Source: Pseudomonadota bacterium
GTDB taxonomy: Bacteria; Pseudomonadota; Alphaproteobacteria; Sphingomonadales; Sphingomonadaceae
NCBI GenBank assembly: GCA_023418595.1
Contig: JAEZZI010000018.1
Location: 62,001-126,000 of the forward strand
Reading direction: 5' to 3'
Length of the DNA: 64,000 nt
Under the pieces are notes generated by a model, which saw only the letters and a list, made by a program, of their open reading frames with translations, made no database searches and was not told the origin of the DNA. The translations under genes were made by a program, and so were the position numbers. Positions 1 through 7,923 of the stretch are shown here, piece by piece (position 1 is the stretch's first letter; each line of letters begins with the position of its first letter).

Positions 1-421
1 CCGACAGCGGCTTGCCGTCGGCGCGCGGCTGCTCCGCCTTCATCCGGTCGCGGAATCGCGCGCCGATCGCGTCGAGCGGGTCGTTGAAATCGGACCATCT
101 GGGCGGTCGGTCTGCGCCGTTCGAGGCGAAGGCGCGGGTCTCGCGCTCCCACCCGGCAAAGGGTCGTTGCGCGGCGTGAATCTCGTCGGGGGTCATGCCG
201 GTGAAGAAATTATAACCCGAATTGAACGCGCGCACATGGTCCAGGCACAGGAACCGGAATGGCGGCGGGCCATCGCCCGCATGGCCGCCGCGCCCGCCCA
301 GTGGCGCGCGAAATTCGCCGGGTTCCTCGCAGCCGGGATGCGCGCAGGCGCGTCCGTTCGCCTCCACGCGGCCGTGAAAGCGGGTATGGGGTCGATCCTT
401 GTCGGGCTTGTGGTCGGGCAC
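1..421 (-). CDS. J-domain-type co-chaperone, partial (C-terminus outside window)
   Basis: A GTG start at 421 opens a reading frame that runs off the left edge, so only about 140 N-terminal residues are visible. An AGGAG motif lies 6 bases upstream. The visible part is the N-terminal region that in sphingomonads precedes a C-terminal J domain: a short Cys/His cluster (CAHPGCEE, then FLCLDHVRAFN) that could bind a metal, followed by NFFTGMTPDEI. The J domain with its HPD motif would lie outside the window, so the family call rests on recalled similarity of the N-terminal part. It is divergent from the BolA gene, with 35 bases between the starts. If correct, the protein would act with DnaK in the cytoplasm. 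The assignment is moderately sure; that it is coding is very likely. Confidence 0.72.
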   Translation of the reverse strand, partial: MPDHKPDKDRPHTRFHGRVEANGRACAHPGCEEPGEFRAPLGGRGGHAGDGPPPFRFLCLDHVRAFNSGYNFFTGMTPDEIHAAQRPFAGWERETRAFASNGADRPPRWSDFNDPLDAIGARFRDRMKAEQPRADGKPLS

Positions 422-456
422 GCGACTCCTCGGCAAAAACGGCCTATATAGGGCCG

Positions 457-744
457 ATGCACACCGAAACCACCGGCCCAGTCGCCACTGAAATCGCCAG
501 GCGGCTGACCGCCGCGCTTGCCCCCGTCCATCTCGACGTCATCAACGACAGCGCCCAGCATCGCGGCCATATGGGCGACGACGGATCGGGCGAATCGCAT
601 TTCACGGTCCACATCGTCAGCGACGCCTTTACCGGCCAGTCGCGCGTCGCCCGCCAGCGGCTCGTCAATCAGGCGCTTGGCGACCTGATGGTCGAGCGGG
701 TCCACGCCATGAGCATCAAGGCGCGCGCACCGGCAGAGGCATGA
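457..744 (+). CDS. BolA family protein
   Basis: This is a 95-residue protein with the BolA fold signature: ESHFTVHIVSDAF in the middle, then RHRLV-like RQRLVNQAL, and near the C-terminus ERVHAMSIKA, where the conserved His of BolA proteins sits. BolA proteins work with monothiol glutaredoxins in iron-sulfur cluster handling, and some affect cell shape and biofilm formation. The ATG at 457 is chosen because longer in-frame extensions run into the divergent J-protein gene. The length is normal for the family. Whether it is the morphogene-type BolA or the IbaG/BolA2 type cannot be settled by eye. Confidence 0.9.
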   Translation: MHTETTGPVATEIARRLTAALAPVHLDVINDSAQHRGHMGDDGSGESHFTVHIVSDAFTGQSRVARQRLVNQALGDLMVERVHAMSIKARAPAEA

Positions 745-811
745 GGATTGACGTTGCGGGCACGGGGTATGGGGATGGCCGCGGCATTCACCGACCGCGC
801 GCTTTTTTCAG

Positions 812-1705
812 TCATTCCGCCAGCCCCAGCGTCTCCGCTGCGATGCGCTGGAGAGCCGCCGCCTGATCCTGCGACAGGCCGATTTCCTCGGCCGCTGCCT
901 CACCACGCCCGAGCGAGCGCGGATCGATGCCGGTAATCTGGCCGAAAATCGTCAGCGCTTGCAGGTACGAGCCCGCCGCACTGGCGTGATAATGGTCGTA
1001 ACTCCACAGGTCGATCTGACCATAGCTGGTCCCGTCATAGGGATTGGGATCGGCCACCCCGGCCTCCATCGCGCGGGTCCAGGCCTCACCCACCGGGATC
1101 ACGCCATCGACCGCCGGATTGGCCGCCGCGACTCGATCGGCGGCGACGCGCAGGTCGCTGGCCATGCTGCCGACCGGCTTGCCGCGCCAGGGACCATCGA
1201 CCCGATAGATCTGGTCGGCGCGCGACCAGCTCGCCATCAGATACAGGTCGACCGCCGGGTTATGCTTCGCAAACAGTGTCGCCATGGCTCGCACCGCTGA
1301 TCGATAGCCACTGGCGTCGCCGGGACGCTGAGGGTCGAGGGTGCTGTATTCCTGAAGCACCACCACGTCCCAGGCACGCGCAAACCTGTCGCCACGCTCG
1401 CTCAGATGCTGCGCCAGCGTCCAGCCGCCATGGGTGTGCATCGCGACGCGCCAGTTCAGCCCCTTCTGCCCGGCAAAGCGCGCGAACAGCGCCGGGATGC
1501 CGCCGATGCGGTCGCCGTTCAGGTGCGCCACGCTGTCGGTGCGATAGCGCAGCACGGCGGAATTGGCGCCTTCGGTGAAACTGTTGCCGATGAACAGGAT
1601 GGTGCGCGGGGCCTCGGTCTGCGCGGGCGCTGCCGGTGGCGTCTGCGCCGCAACCGGCGTGACGCAGTCCGCCAGCAGCGCGGCAGCAAAGGCCAGCCTT
1701 CGCAT
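812..1705 (-). CDS. Secreted SGNH/GDSL-type hydrolase (DUF4886-like)
   Basis: A 297-residue protein starts with a signal peptide (MRRLAFAAALLADCVTPVAAQ). The mature part opens with the SGNH block I motif FIGNSFTEGAN, with the nucleophile Ser. The C-terminal DHYHAS segment supplies the expected Asp and His. The overall layout resembles DUF4886/SGNH esterases, which hydrolyse ester groups on sugars or lipids in the periplasm; the substrate is not predictable. The ATG overlaps the TGA of the upstream peptidase gene by one base (TGATG), so the two are translationally coupled. A longer in-frame start exists inside the upstream gene but would bury the signal peptide. Confidence 0.8.
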   Translation of the reverse strand: MRRLAFAAALLADCVTPVAAQTPPAAPAQTEAPRTILFIGNSFTEGANSAVLRYRTDSVAHLNGDRIGGIPALFARFAGQKGLNWRVAMHTHGGWTLAQHLSERGDRFARAWDVVVLQEYSTLDPQRPGDASGYRSAVRAMATLFAKHNPAVDLYLMASWSRADQIYRVDGPWRGKPVGSMASDLRVAADRVAAANPAVDGVIPVGEAWTRAMEAGVADPNPYDGTSYGQIDLWSYDHYHASAAGSYLQALTIFGQITGIDPRSLGRGEAAAEEIGLSQDQAAALQRIAAETLGLAE

Positions 1706-3765
1706 CAGTTCGCGACCCCCAACTGCCACATCACGAACGCCATTTCCTCGGCCGATTCCTTCAACCCCGTCCAGCGCCCCGACTTGCCGCCATGCCCCGC
1801 GCCCATGTTGGTCTTGAGCACCAACACATTGTCGTCGGTCTTCACCGCGCGGAGTTTGGCGGCGTATTTGGCGGGCTCCCAATAGGTGACGCGCGGATCG
1901 TTCAACCCGCCGGAGATGAACATCGGCGGATAGGCCTGGGCCTTGATATTGTCATAGGGCGAATAGCCGCGGATCAACTCGAACGCCGCCGCGTCGGTGA
2001 TCGGATTGCCCCATTCGGGCCATTCGCCCGGTGTCAGCGGCAATTTGTCGTCCATCATCGTGTTGAGCACATCGACGAACGGCACGTCGGCGACGACGAC
2101 CGCCCACAATTCAGGGTCCGAATTGGCGACCGCGCCCATCAGCTCGCCACCCGCCGAACGCCCCGCGATCGCGATCTGGCCAGCCGAGGTATAGCCCCGC
2201 TCGATCAACCCCTTCGCCACATCGACGAAATCGTTGAAGGTGTTGGCGCGCTTTTCCAGCTTGCCGTCGAGATACCATTGCTGACCCAGATCGTCGCCGC
2301 CGCGGATATGCGCGATGGCGAACGCGACCCCGCGGTCGAGGAACGACATGCGGCTGGTCGAAAAGCCCGGCGGGATCGCATAGCCATAGGCCCCGTAGGA
2401 ATAGAGATAGAGCTTGCCCGACCCGTCGCGCGGGAAGCCCGCCGGATAGACGATCGAACACGGCACCTCGGTCCCGTCGCGCGCGGTAATCGACAGCCGT
2501 TCGGTGACGTAGCGCGACGGATCATAGCCGCTGGGGATTTCCTGGACTTTCAGCACCTCCAGCCGCCCGTCGGCCAGATGATAGTCATAGACCGTCCCCG
2601 GCGTGACCATCGATTCGTAACCCAGCCGCAGCCGGTCGACCGAATATTCGGGATTGTCGCCCAATGACGCGACATAGCTTTGCTCGGCAAATTCGATCTG
2701 TTTCGGTGCGCCGCCCGCATAATCGTGCAGCCAGATTTGATCGAGCCCGGCCTTGCGCCCCTCCACCACGAACAACTCGGCAAAGGTGGTGACGTCGGTC
2801 ATGTAGAAATCGGGTGATGCCGCGACCCGTTCCTTCCATTCACCCGGCGCGTCGATGCTGGCGGTAACCAGCCGGAAATTGGGGTGGGTGTCGTTGGTGT
2901 GGATGAACAGCGTGCCGTCATGCTCCTCGACATCATATTCGCGGCCCGGCTTGCGCGGCGCGACCAGGATCGGCTCGGCCAGCGGATCGTCGGCGGGGAT
3001 CAGCCGCACCTCGCTGGTGACGTGATCGCCCGACGAGATCACCAGGAAGCGCCGCGACTGGGTCTCGCCTACGCCGACGCGGAAGCCCTCGTCATCCTCG
3101 TGATACAGCTTCACATCGTCGGCGACGGGCGTGCCCACGACATGCAGCCAGGCATTGTCGGTCCGCCATTGATCGTTGGCGAGGCAATAGAGAAACCGCT
3201 TCGAATCCGCCGCCCAGACGATTGCCGACAACATGCCGGGGATGACATCGGGCAGATCGTCGCCGGTGCGCAAGTCCTTGACCCGAACCTCGAACCGCTC
3301 CGCCCCGCTGTCATCGACCGCATAGGCGAGCAGATTGCCGTCCGGACTGACCGAAAACGCGCCGAGCGAGAAATATTCCTTGCCCTCGGCCAGCGCGACT
3401 TCGTCGAGGATCAGCTGATCGTCGCCGCCGCCCGCAGGCTTGCGCCACCATTTGCGATACTCGCCGCCGGTCTCGTACGCGGTCCAATAGACCCAGTCGC
3501 CGTCACGCTGGGGTACGGTGGACTCGTCTTCCTTGATCCGCCCGCGCATCTCCTCGAACAGCCGATCGACCAGCGGCTGGTGCGGCTTCATCACGCTCTC
3601 GTAATAGGCGTTTTCCGCCTCGAGATAACCGAGCACGTCCTTGTCCTCGATCTTCGGATAGCCGGCATCTTTCAGCCAGGCATAATCGTCGTAGACGGTC
3701 TGCCCATGCGCGGTGAATCTGGAGGGACGGACGGGCGCGACGGGGGGCGTGGAAATATCGTTCAT
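1705..3765 (-). CDS. S9 family prolyl oligopeptidase, oligopeptidase B-like
   Basis: At 686 residues this is the usual length of oligopeptidase B. An N-terminal beta-propeller (roughly residues 70-420) is followed by an alpha/beta hydrolase domain. The catalytic triad is readable: Ser537 in GRSAGG, Asp623 in GLNDPRVTYWEP and His658 in GAGHGG. The AHIRGG segment ahead of the nucleophile matches the family. No signal peptide is seen, so it is probably cytoplasmic, cleaving short peptides after basic residues if it follows oligopeptidase B. It forms an operon with the downstream SGNH hydrolase, with a one-base stop/start overlap. Confidence 0.92.
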   Translation of the reverse strand: MNDISTPPVAPVRPSRFTAHGQTVYDDYAWLKDAGYPKIEDKDVLGYLEAENAYYESVMKPHQPLVDRLFEEMRGRIKEDESTVPQRDGDWVYWTAYETGGEYRKWWRKPAGGGDDQLILDEVALAEGKEYFSLGAFSVSPDGNLLAYAVDDSGAERFEVRVKDLRTGDDLPDVIPGMLSAIVWAADSKRFLYCLANDQWRTDNAWLHVVGTPVADDVKLYHEDDEGFRVGVGETQSRRFLVISSGDHVTSEVRLIPADDPLAEPILVAPRKPGREYDVEEHDGTLFIHTNDTHPNFRLVTASIDAPGEWKERVAASPDFYMTDVTTFAELFVVEGRKAGLDQIWLHDYAGGAPKQIEFAEQSYVASLGDNPEYSVDRLRLGYESMVTPGTVYDYHLADGRLEVLKVQEIPSGYDPSRYVTERLSITARDGTEVPCSIVYPAGFPRDGSGKLYLYSYGAYGYAIPPGFSTSRMSFLDRGVAFAIAHIRGGDDLGQQWYLDGKLEKRANTFNDFVDVAKGLIERGYTSAGQIAIAGRSAGGELMGAVANSDPELWAVVVADVPFVDVLNTMMDDKLPLTPGEWPEWGNPITDAAAFELIRGYSPYDNIKAQAYPPMFISGGLNDPRVTYWEPAKYAAKLRAVKTDDNVLVLKTNMGAGHGGKSGRWTGLKESAEEMAFVMWQLGVAN

Positions 3766-3810
3766 GGCCCGTGAGGTAGAGGCTCGATCGCCAAATGGCG
3801 AGAGGGCGGC

Positions 3811-4626
3811 TCACTCCCGATGCAAGTCGTAGTCGATCCTGATCCGTACCCATTCGCCGACTTGCGGGCGACCGCCGATCTGCGGGGGGCGGACGCGGAA
3901 TTGCCAGGCGGCGGCGAGCACCGCGCGGGCGATGTTCGATCCTTGCGGGGATTCGCCGACCGCGACGCAATCCTCGACGCGGAAATCGGCGACCGTCCGG
4001 CACGCGATCAAACCCCAGCCCGGCCCTTTCGCCGTGGACAGAAATCCGCGCAATTCGTCCGGATAGGGGCGGCGATACCAGGATGCGGCGTAGAGCGGCT
4101 CGCCATTGGGGCCGCTCCCCTCCACCCGCTCGCTGTCGCCCGAACGACCGCGCGCATTGCCGACCGGGCCATAGGTCGGCGCGGGCGGGCCAGCGCGCGC
4201 AGCGGGGGGCGCGGCAGGGGGACGGCGCACGGCGCTGTCGGCCGATGCCATCTGTTCGCGCGTCAATTCGATCCACGGCAGCGCGGCGGGCGGGGTGACG
4301 GGGGGCGTGTCGATCCGCTCAAGCGGCAGTTCGCGCGTGGCGGACGGCGTGATCGGTGCAGTCTCTGCCGTCATGGGCGTCGGCGCGGCTTCCGCCTCGG
4401 CTGCGGGAGCCGCGACAGGCGACGCATCGGGAGTGGATACGTCGAAGCTCGTCAGGCTTTCGCCCACCTCGTCGACGAAGGGAATCGTCGGCGCGACCCA
4501 CATCAACAGCACGACGACCAGCGCCTGGATGCCGATCGTCAGCGCCAGCGCGATCGGGCGCCGCTCGCCGCCTGGACGATAACGTCCGCCTACGGGCATT
4601 TCACTGTCGATAACGGCTTGGGACAA
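3811..4626 (-). CDS. TonB-like single-span protein with proline-rich linker
   Basis: This 271-residue protein has one hydrophobic span near the N-terminus (about residues 25-44), a long Ala/Pro-rich stretch, and a compact C-terminal domain ending AAWQFRVRPPQIGGRPQ...VRIRIDYD, which resembles the C-terminal domain of TonB. TonB proteins carry energy from ExbB/ExbD to outer-membrane receptors, but no exbB or exbD is nearby, so this may be an accessory or degenerate family member. A second in-frame ATG lies ten codons in (MPVGGRY). It sits upstream of the peptidase gene on the same strand. Confidence 0.6.
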   Translation of the reverse strand: MSQAVIDSEMPVGGRYRPGGERRPIALALTIGIQALVVVLLMWVAPTIPFVDEVGESLTSFDVSTPDASPVAAPAAEAEAAPTPMTAETAPITPSATRELPLERIDTPPVTPPAALPWIELTREQMASADSAVRRPPAAPPAARAGPPAPTYGPVGNARGRSGDSERVEGSGPNGEPLYAASWYRRPYPDELRGFLSTAKGPGWGLIACRTVADFRVEDCVAVGESPQGSNIARAVLAAAWQFRVRPPQIGGRPQVGEWVRIRIDYDLHRE

Positions 4627-4743
4627 ACGACCTCGAACCCGGCAACGGCGCGCACGGAATCATGTCCCGTGCCCGCACCACGCGTTTCGCGTTACGGGGT
4701 CATTGCGTCCAAACCGTGTCGCGACGCAAGCGGCTTCCGCCGA

Positions 4744-5079
4744 TCAGCGCCCGAGTTGCGCCAGCCCGACCTGCGCGATCCGGTGCGCCCCCGCCACGCG
4801 GTCGGCATTCTGCGCCATCTGCACATCGTCGCCCGCCAGCACGCGTTCATAAAGCGCGCGCGCTTCGTCGGGCCGCTGCGTCATCGCATAGACCGCCGCG
4901 AGGTTGAGCAGCACTTCGGGGCGATTGGGCGACACCCGCGCCTCGCGGTTCAACTGGCGTTCGGCGGCGGCATAATCGCCGCGTTCGATCGCGGCATGTG
5001 CGTATCGATCGCCACCATCCTGCGCTGCGGTGGTCATGGGTAGCGCCAGCATCGCGCCTGCGATCAACAAAGCCTTCAT
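4744..5079 (-). CDS. Small secreted tetratricopeptide-repeat protein
   Basis: The protein is 111 residues with a signal peptide (MKALLIAGAMLALPMTTAAQ). The rest is about two TPR units: IERGDYAAAERQLNREARVSPN, then VLLNLAAVYAMTQRPDEARALYERVL. Such short periplasmic TPR proteins act as protein-binding adaptors; no partner is evident. It is divergent from the aminopeptidase gene, with a 173-base spacer that contains a palindrome at 5130-5145. Confidence 0.75.
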   Translation of the reverse strand: MKALLIAGAMLALPMTTAAQDGGDRYAHAAIERGDYAAAERQLNREARVSPNRPEVLLNLAAVYAMTQRPDEARALYERVLAGDDVQMAQNADRVAGAHRIAQVGLAQLGR

Positions 5080-5129
5080 CGCCCTCTCCTGCCTGAAGTC
5101 ATTTCCGCGACTGTTCGGTTACAGTTTGA

Positions 5130-5145
5130 TGACATCATCATGTCA
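5130..5145. promoter_or_regulatory. Palindrome TGACAT-CATC-ATGTCA, possible operator
   Basis: Two perfect 6-base arms separated by four bases lie in the spacer between the divergent TPR and aminopeptidase genes. The size and position suit a dimeric repressor site. No regulator gene is adjacent, so the binding protein is unknown. Confidence 0.35.
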
Positions 5146-5252
5146 CTTTCGTTGCAATTCGGCAAGATTGTTCGCCGGGCGGTGATGCGCCCCCGGTTCG
5201 ATGGAAATCGTCCGGCTGTGGCGCTAGATTGGGCGTCGATAAGGAGAATATG

Positions 5253-7049
5253 ATGTCCAGTTACGCCGACCGCCTCGCCGCCCTGCGCGCACAGCTCAAA
5301 TCGGACGCGCTTGACGGGTTCGTCGTGCCGCTGACCGACGAGCATATGAGCGAATATGTCGGCGACTACGCCCAGCGGCTGGCGTGGCTGACAGGGTTTC
5401 AGGGATCGGCGGGATCGGCGATCGTGCTGCCCGAGCAAGCTGCTATGTTCACCGACGGACGCTACACGCTGCAGGTGCGCGAACAGGTATCGGCGGATCA
5501 CTGGCAATATGTCGCGGTGCCCGAAACCAGCATGACCGAATGGCTGGGCGCGCATGCCCCCGAAGGCGGACGGATCGGATACGACCCGTGGCTTCACACC
5601 AGCGCCTGGGTGAAAGAGGCGACCAAGGCGCTGGCCGAGCGCGGGGCGGAACTGGTGCCGGTTCAGAGCAATCCGATCGACCGGGTATGGGCCGACCGTC
5701 CATCGCCTTCCGACGCCAAGCTTGCCGTCTATGACAACCAGTCCGCCGGGCGTTCTTCGGCGGAGAAGCGCGCCGACATCGCGACCTGGCTCGACGAGCG
5801 AAAGGCCGATGCGGTGGTGCTGTCCGCGCTCGATTCGATCGCGTGGGTGTTCAATGTCCGGGGCGGCGATGTGGCGCACACGCCGGTCGCGTTGTCTTAT
5901 GCGATCGTCCATGCCGACGGCACGGCGGAACTGTTCGTCGATCCGGCCAAGATGACCGATGCCGTCGCCCAGCATCTGGGCAATGCGGTGCGCGTGCGCG
6001 ACCGGTTGAGCTTTGGTGAGGCGCTGAAGCAGTTCGCGGGCAAGCGCGTCGCCGCCGATCCCGAGCGCGCGGTCGCCGCGATCTTCGACGGGCTGGAAGC
6101 TGACGGTGCGAAGGTGCTGTCGGTCCGCGACCCGGCGGTGCTGGCCAAGGCGATCAAAAACCCGATAGAGATTGCGGGGCACAAGGCGGCACAGGCGCGC
6201 GACGGTGCCGCGATCGCCCGCTTCCTGAAATGGTGCGAGGAAACCCTGCCTGCGGGCGAGACCGACGAACTGACTGCGGCGGCCAAGCTGAAGGAATTTC
6301 GCGAAGCGACCGGGGCGCTCAAGGATATTTCGTTCGATACCATTTCGGCCACCGGCGCGCATGGCGCGAGCCCACATTACAAGGTGACCGAGGAGTCGAA
6401 TGCCCGGATCGAGCGCGGTCAGCTCTATCTGGTCGATTCGGGCGGGCAATATGAGGACGGAACCACCGACATCACCCGCGTCGTCCCCGTGGGCGCGCCG
6501 ACCGCGGAAATGCGCGACCGGTTCACGCGCGTATTGAAGGGTCACATCGCAATCGACACCGTGCGCTTTCCCGAAGGCGTGACCGGCGGCCAGATCGATG
6601 GCTTTGCGCGCGCACCCTTGTGGGAAGCCGGGCTCGATTACGCACATGGTACGGGTCACGGCGTCGGCGCCTATCTGTCGGTGCACGAAGGGCCGCAGCG
6701 CATCGCAGCGCCCAACTATCCCGGCGGCGGCCCTGCCGAGCCTTTGCGGGCTGGCATGATCCTGTCGAACGAGCCGGGTTACTACAAGGCGGGCGAATAC
6801 GGCATCCGCATTGAGAATCTGATCCTGACCGTGCCGATCGATGTGCCCGGCGCGGAGAAGCAAGTGCTGGGGTTCGAGACGCTGACCTTTGCCCCCATCG
6901 AGCGCGATCTGATCGAACCGTCGCTGCTGAGCGACCGTGAGAAGGCTTGGCTCGACGATTATCATGCGAAGGTGCTGGCGCTGATCGGGCCGCAAATGGA
7001 TACCGACGAGCGCGCGTGGCTTGAAGCCAAATGCGCTCCGATCGGCTAA
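5253..7049 (+). CDS. Xaa-Pro aminopeptidase (M24B, three-domain type)
   Basis: About 598 residues long, it matches the long three-domain form of aminopeptidase P. Two creatinase-like N-terminal domains precede the pita-bread catalytic domain. Metal ligands are visible: Asp in YLVDSGGQYEDGTTDITR, His in AHGTGHGVG, Glu in SNEPGYY and Glu in IRIENLIL. It removes N-terminal residues ahead of proline, using Mn or Zn, in the cytoplasm. Two adjacent ATGs occur at 5250 and 5253; the second has better spacing (6 bases) from AAGGAG at 5241-5246. Its 3' end meets or overlaps the cupin gene. Confidence 0.93.
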   Translation: MSSYADRLAALRAQLKSDALDGFVVPLTDEHMSEYVGDYAQRLAWLTGFQGSAGSAIVLPEQAAMFTDGRYTLQVREQVSADHWQYVAVPETSMTEWLGAHAPEGGRIGYDPWLHTSAWVKEATKALAERGAELVPVQSNPIDRVWADRPSPSDAKLAVYDNQSAGRSSAEKRADIATWLDERKADAVVLSALDSIAWVFNVRGGDVAHTPVALSYAIVHADGTAELFVDPAKMTDAVAQHLGNAVRVRDRLSFGEALKQFAGKRVAADPERAVAAIFDGLEADGAKVLSVRDPAVLAKAIKNPIEIAGHKAAQARDGAAIARFLKWCEETLPAGETDELTAAAKLKEFREATGALKDISFDTISATGAHGASPHYKVTEESNARIERGQLYLVDSGGQYEDGTTDITRVVPVGAPTAEMRDRFTRVLKGHIAIDTVRFPEGVTGGQIDGFARAPLWEAGLDYAHGTGHGVGAYLSVHEGPQRIAAPNYPGGGPAEPLRAGMILSNEPGYYKAGEYGIRIENLILTVPIDVPGAEKQVLGFETLTFAPIERDLIEPSLLSDREKAWLDDYHAKVLALIGPQMDTDERAWLEAKCAPIG

Positions 7050-7054
7050 GGACC

Positions 7055-7444
7055 GTGCCGTCGCTGTTCGACCAATTCGTCCATCTGGGCCTCGGCGCGA
7101 AAGTCGAGGCTCAGCCGGCGTTCGACGGACCTGAGTGGTACGAAGCCTATACCGCGCGCACGGCTGGCGACGGCGCGGAGGGGCGGCTGGTCAGCCTCTA
7201 TCGGTTCGACAGCGACTGGGACGCATGGGAAATGCATCCCGCGGGTGACGAGCTGGTGGTGTGCGTCGCGGGTGAAATGACGCTGCACCAGGAATTTCCG
7301 GGTGGCGCGGTGGAAAGCGTCACGCTCGACCCCGGCGATTATGCGATCAACCCGCCCGGCGTCTGGCACACTGCCGACGTCGCGGAAGAGGCGACGGCGC
7401 TGTTCGTGACCGCAGGCATGGGGACCGAGCACCGGGCGCGATAG
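7055..7444 (+). CDS. Small cupin-domain protein
   Basis: A single cupin fold of about 130 residues: the first motif is WEMHPAGDELVVCVAGEMTL and the second is LDPGDYAINPPGVWHTADV, with His and Glu/Asp that could bind a metal. Small cupins range from sugar isomerases to sensory domains, and nothing here fixes the role. Two starts are possible: an ATG at 7031 inside the aminopeptidase gene, or the GTG at 7055 just after its stop, which sits beside AAGGA. I chose the GTG because the protein then begins directly with the conserved PSLFDQFVHLG segment. Co-transcription with the aminopeptidase is likely. Confidence 0.75.
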   Translation: MPSLFDQFVHLGLGAKVEAQPAFDGPEWYEAYTARTAGDGAEGRLVSLYRFDSDWDAWEMHPAGDELVVCVAGEMTLHQEFPGGAVESVTLDPGDYAINPPGVWHTADVAEEATALFVTAGMGTEHRAR

Positions 7445-7465
7445 CGCATGAAATTGCCTCCAAAC

Positions 7466-7542
7466 CCGTTCGTTTCGAGCGAAGTCGAGAAACGCCTACG
7501 AGTGCCAATCTCACGTTTCTCGACTTCGCTCGAAACAAACGG
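7466..7542. repeat. Extragenic palindrome (CCGTTCGTTTCGAGCGAAG family)
   Basis: Two nearly perfect arms, one beginning CCGTTCGTTTCGAGC and the other ending GCTCGAAACAAACGG, enclose a short divergent loop. The element sits just after the cupin stop. It has the look of a dispersed REP-type repeat and could also end transcription. Confidence 0.7.
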
Positions 7543-7572
7543 AGAAGGATAACGGGGTCGACAACCTGCCGC

Positions 7573-7725
7573 TCAATTGCCGCGCTCTTTCGCGCTCCCA
7601 TCGTCCGGCGACGTCCCGGCCTCGTCACCTCCACCCCGCATCTCATGCGCCTGCGCCTTTCGCCGGCGCAGATTTTCGCGCAGCCGTGCCGCCAGTCGTT
7701 CCGCGCGTTCGTCCTTTGCGTTCAT
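7573..7725 (-). CDS. Small highly charged protein of unknown function
   Basis: This is a 50-residue ORF starting MNAKDERAERLAARLRENL and continuing RRRKAQAHEMRGG. The N-terminal half would form a strongly basic amphipathic helix. Small ORFs with this helix are common in sphingomonad genomes, but no function is known to me. A longer in-frame start reaches 7803 but lacks the conserved look. The ribosome-binding site is weak, so the call is tentative. Confidence 0.5.
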   Translation of the reverse strand: MNAKDERAERLAARLRENLRRRKAQAHEMRGGGDEAGTSPDDGSAKERGN

Positions 7726-7816
7726 GCTTTTCGCCCTACCCCCCTCGACCGCGGGTTGACAATCGGGGCATGGGCGGCGAATAGGCCGCTCCCATCCGGC
7801 CAAGCGGCCGGTGAGT

Positions 7817-7891
<75 letters not shown>

Positions 7892-7923
7892 TTTTTCCTT
7901 CGCCCTGACCGGCGATCGGGGGA

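Noticed and set aside
5076..6995. A 639-codon open frame antisense to the aminopeptidase P gene
   Set aside because: The opposite strand encodes a protein with all metal ligands of its family. The antisense frame is rich in Arg, Gly and His and has no recognisable motif; it is a product of high GC content.
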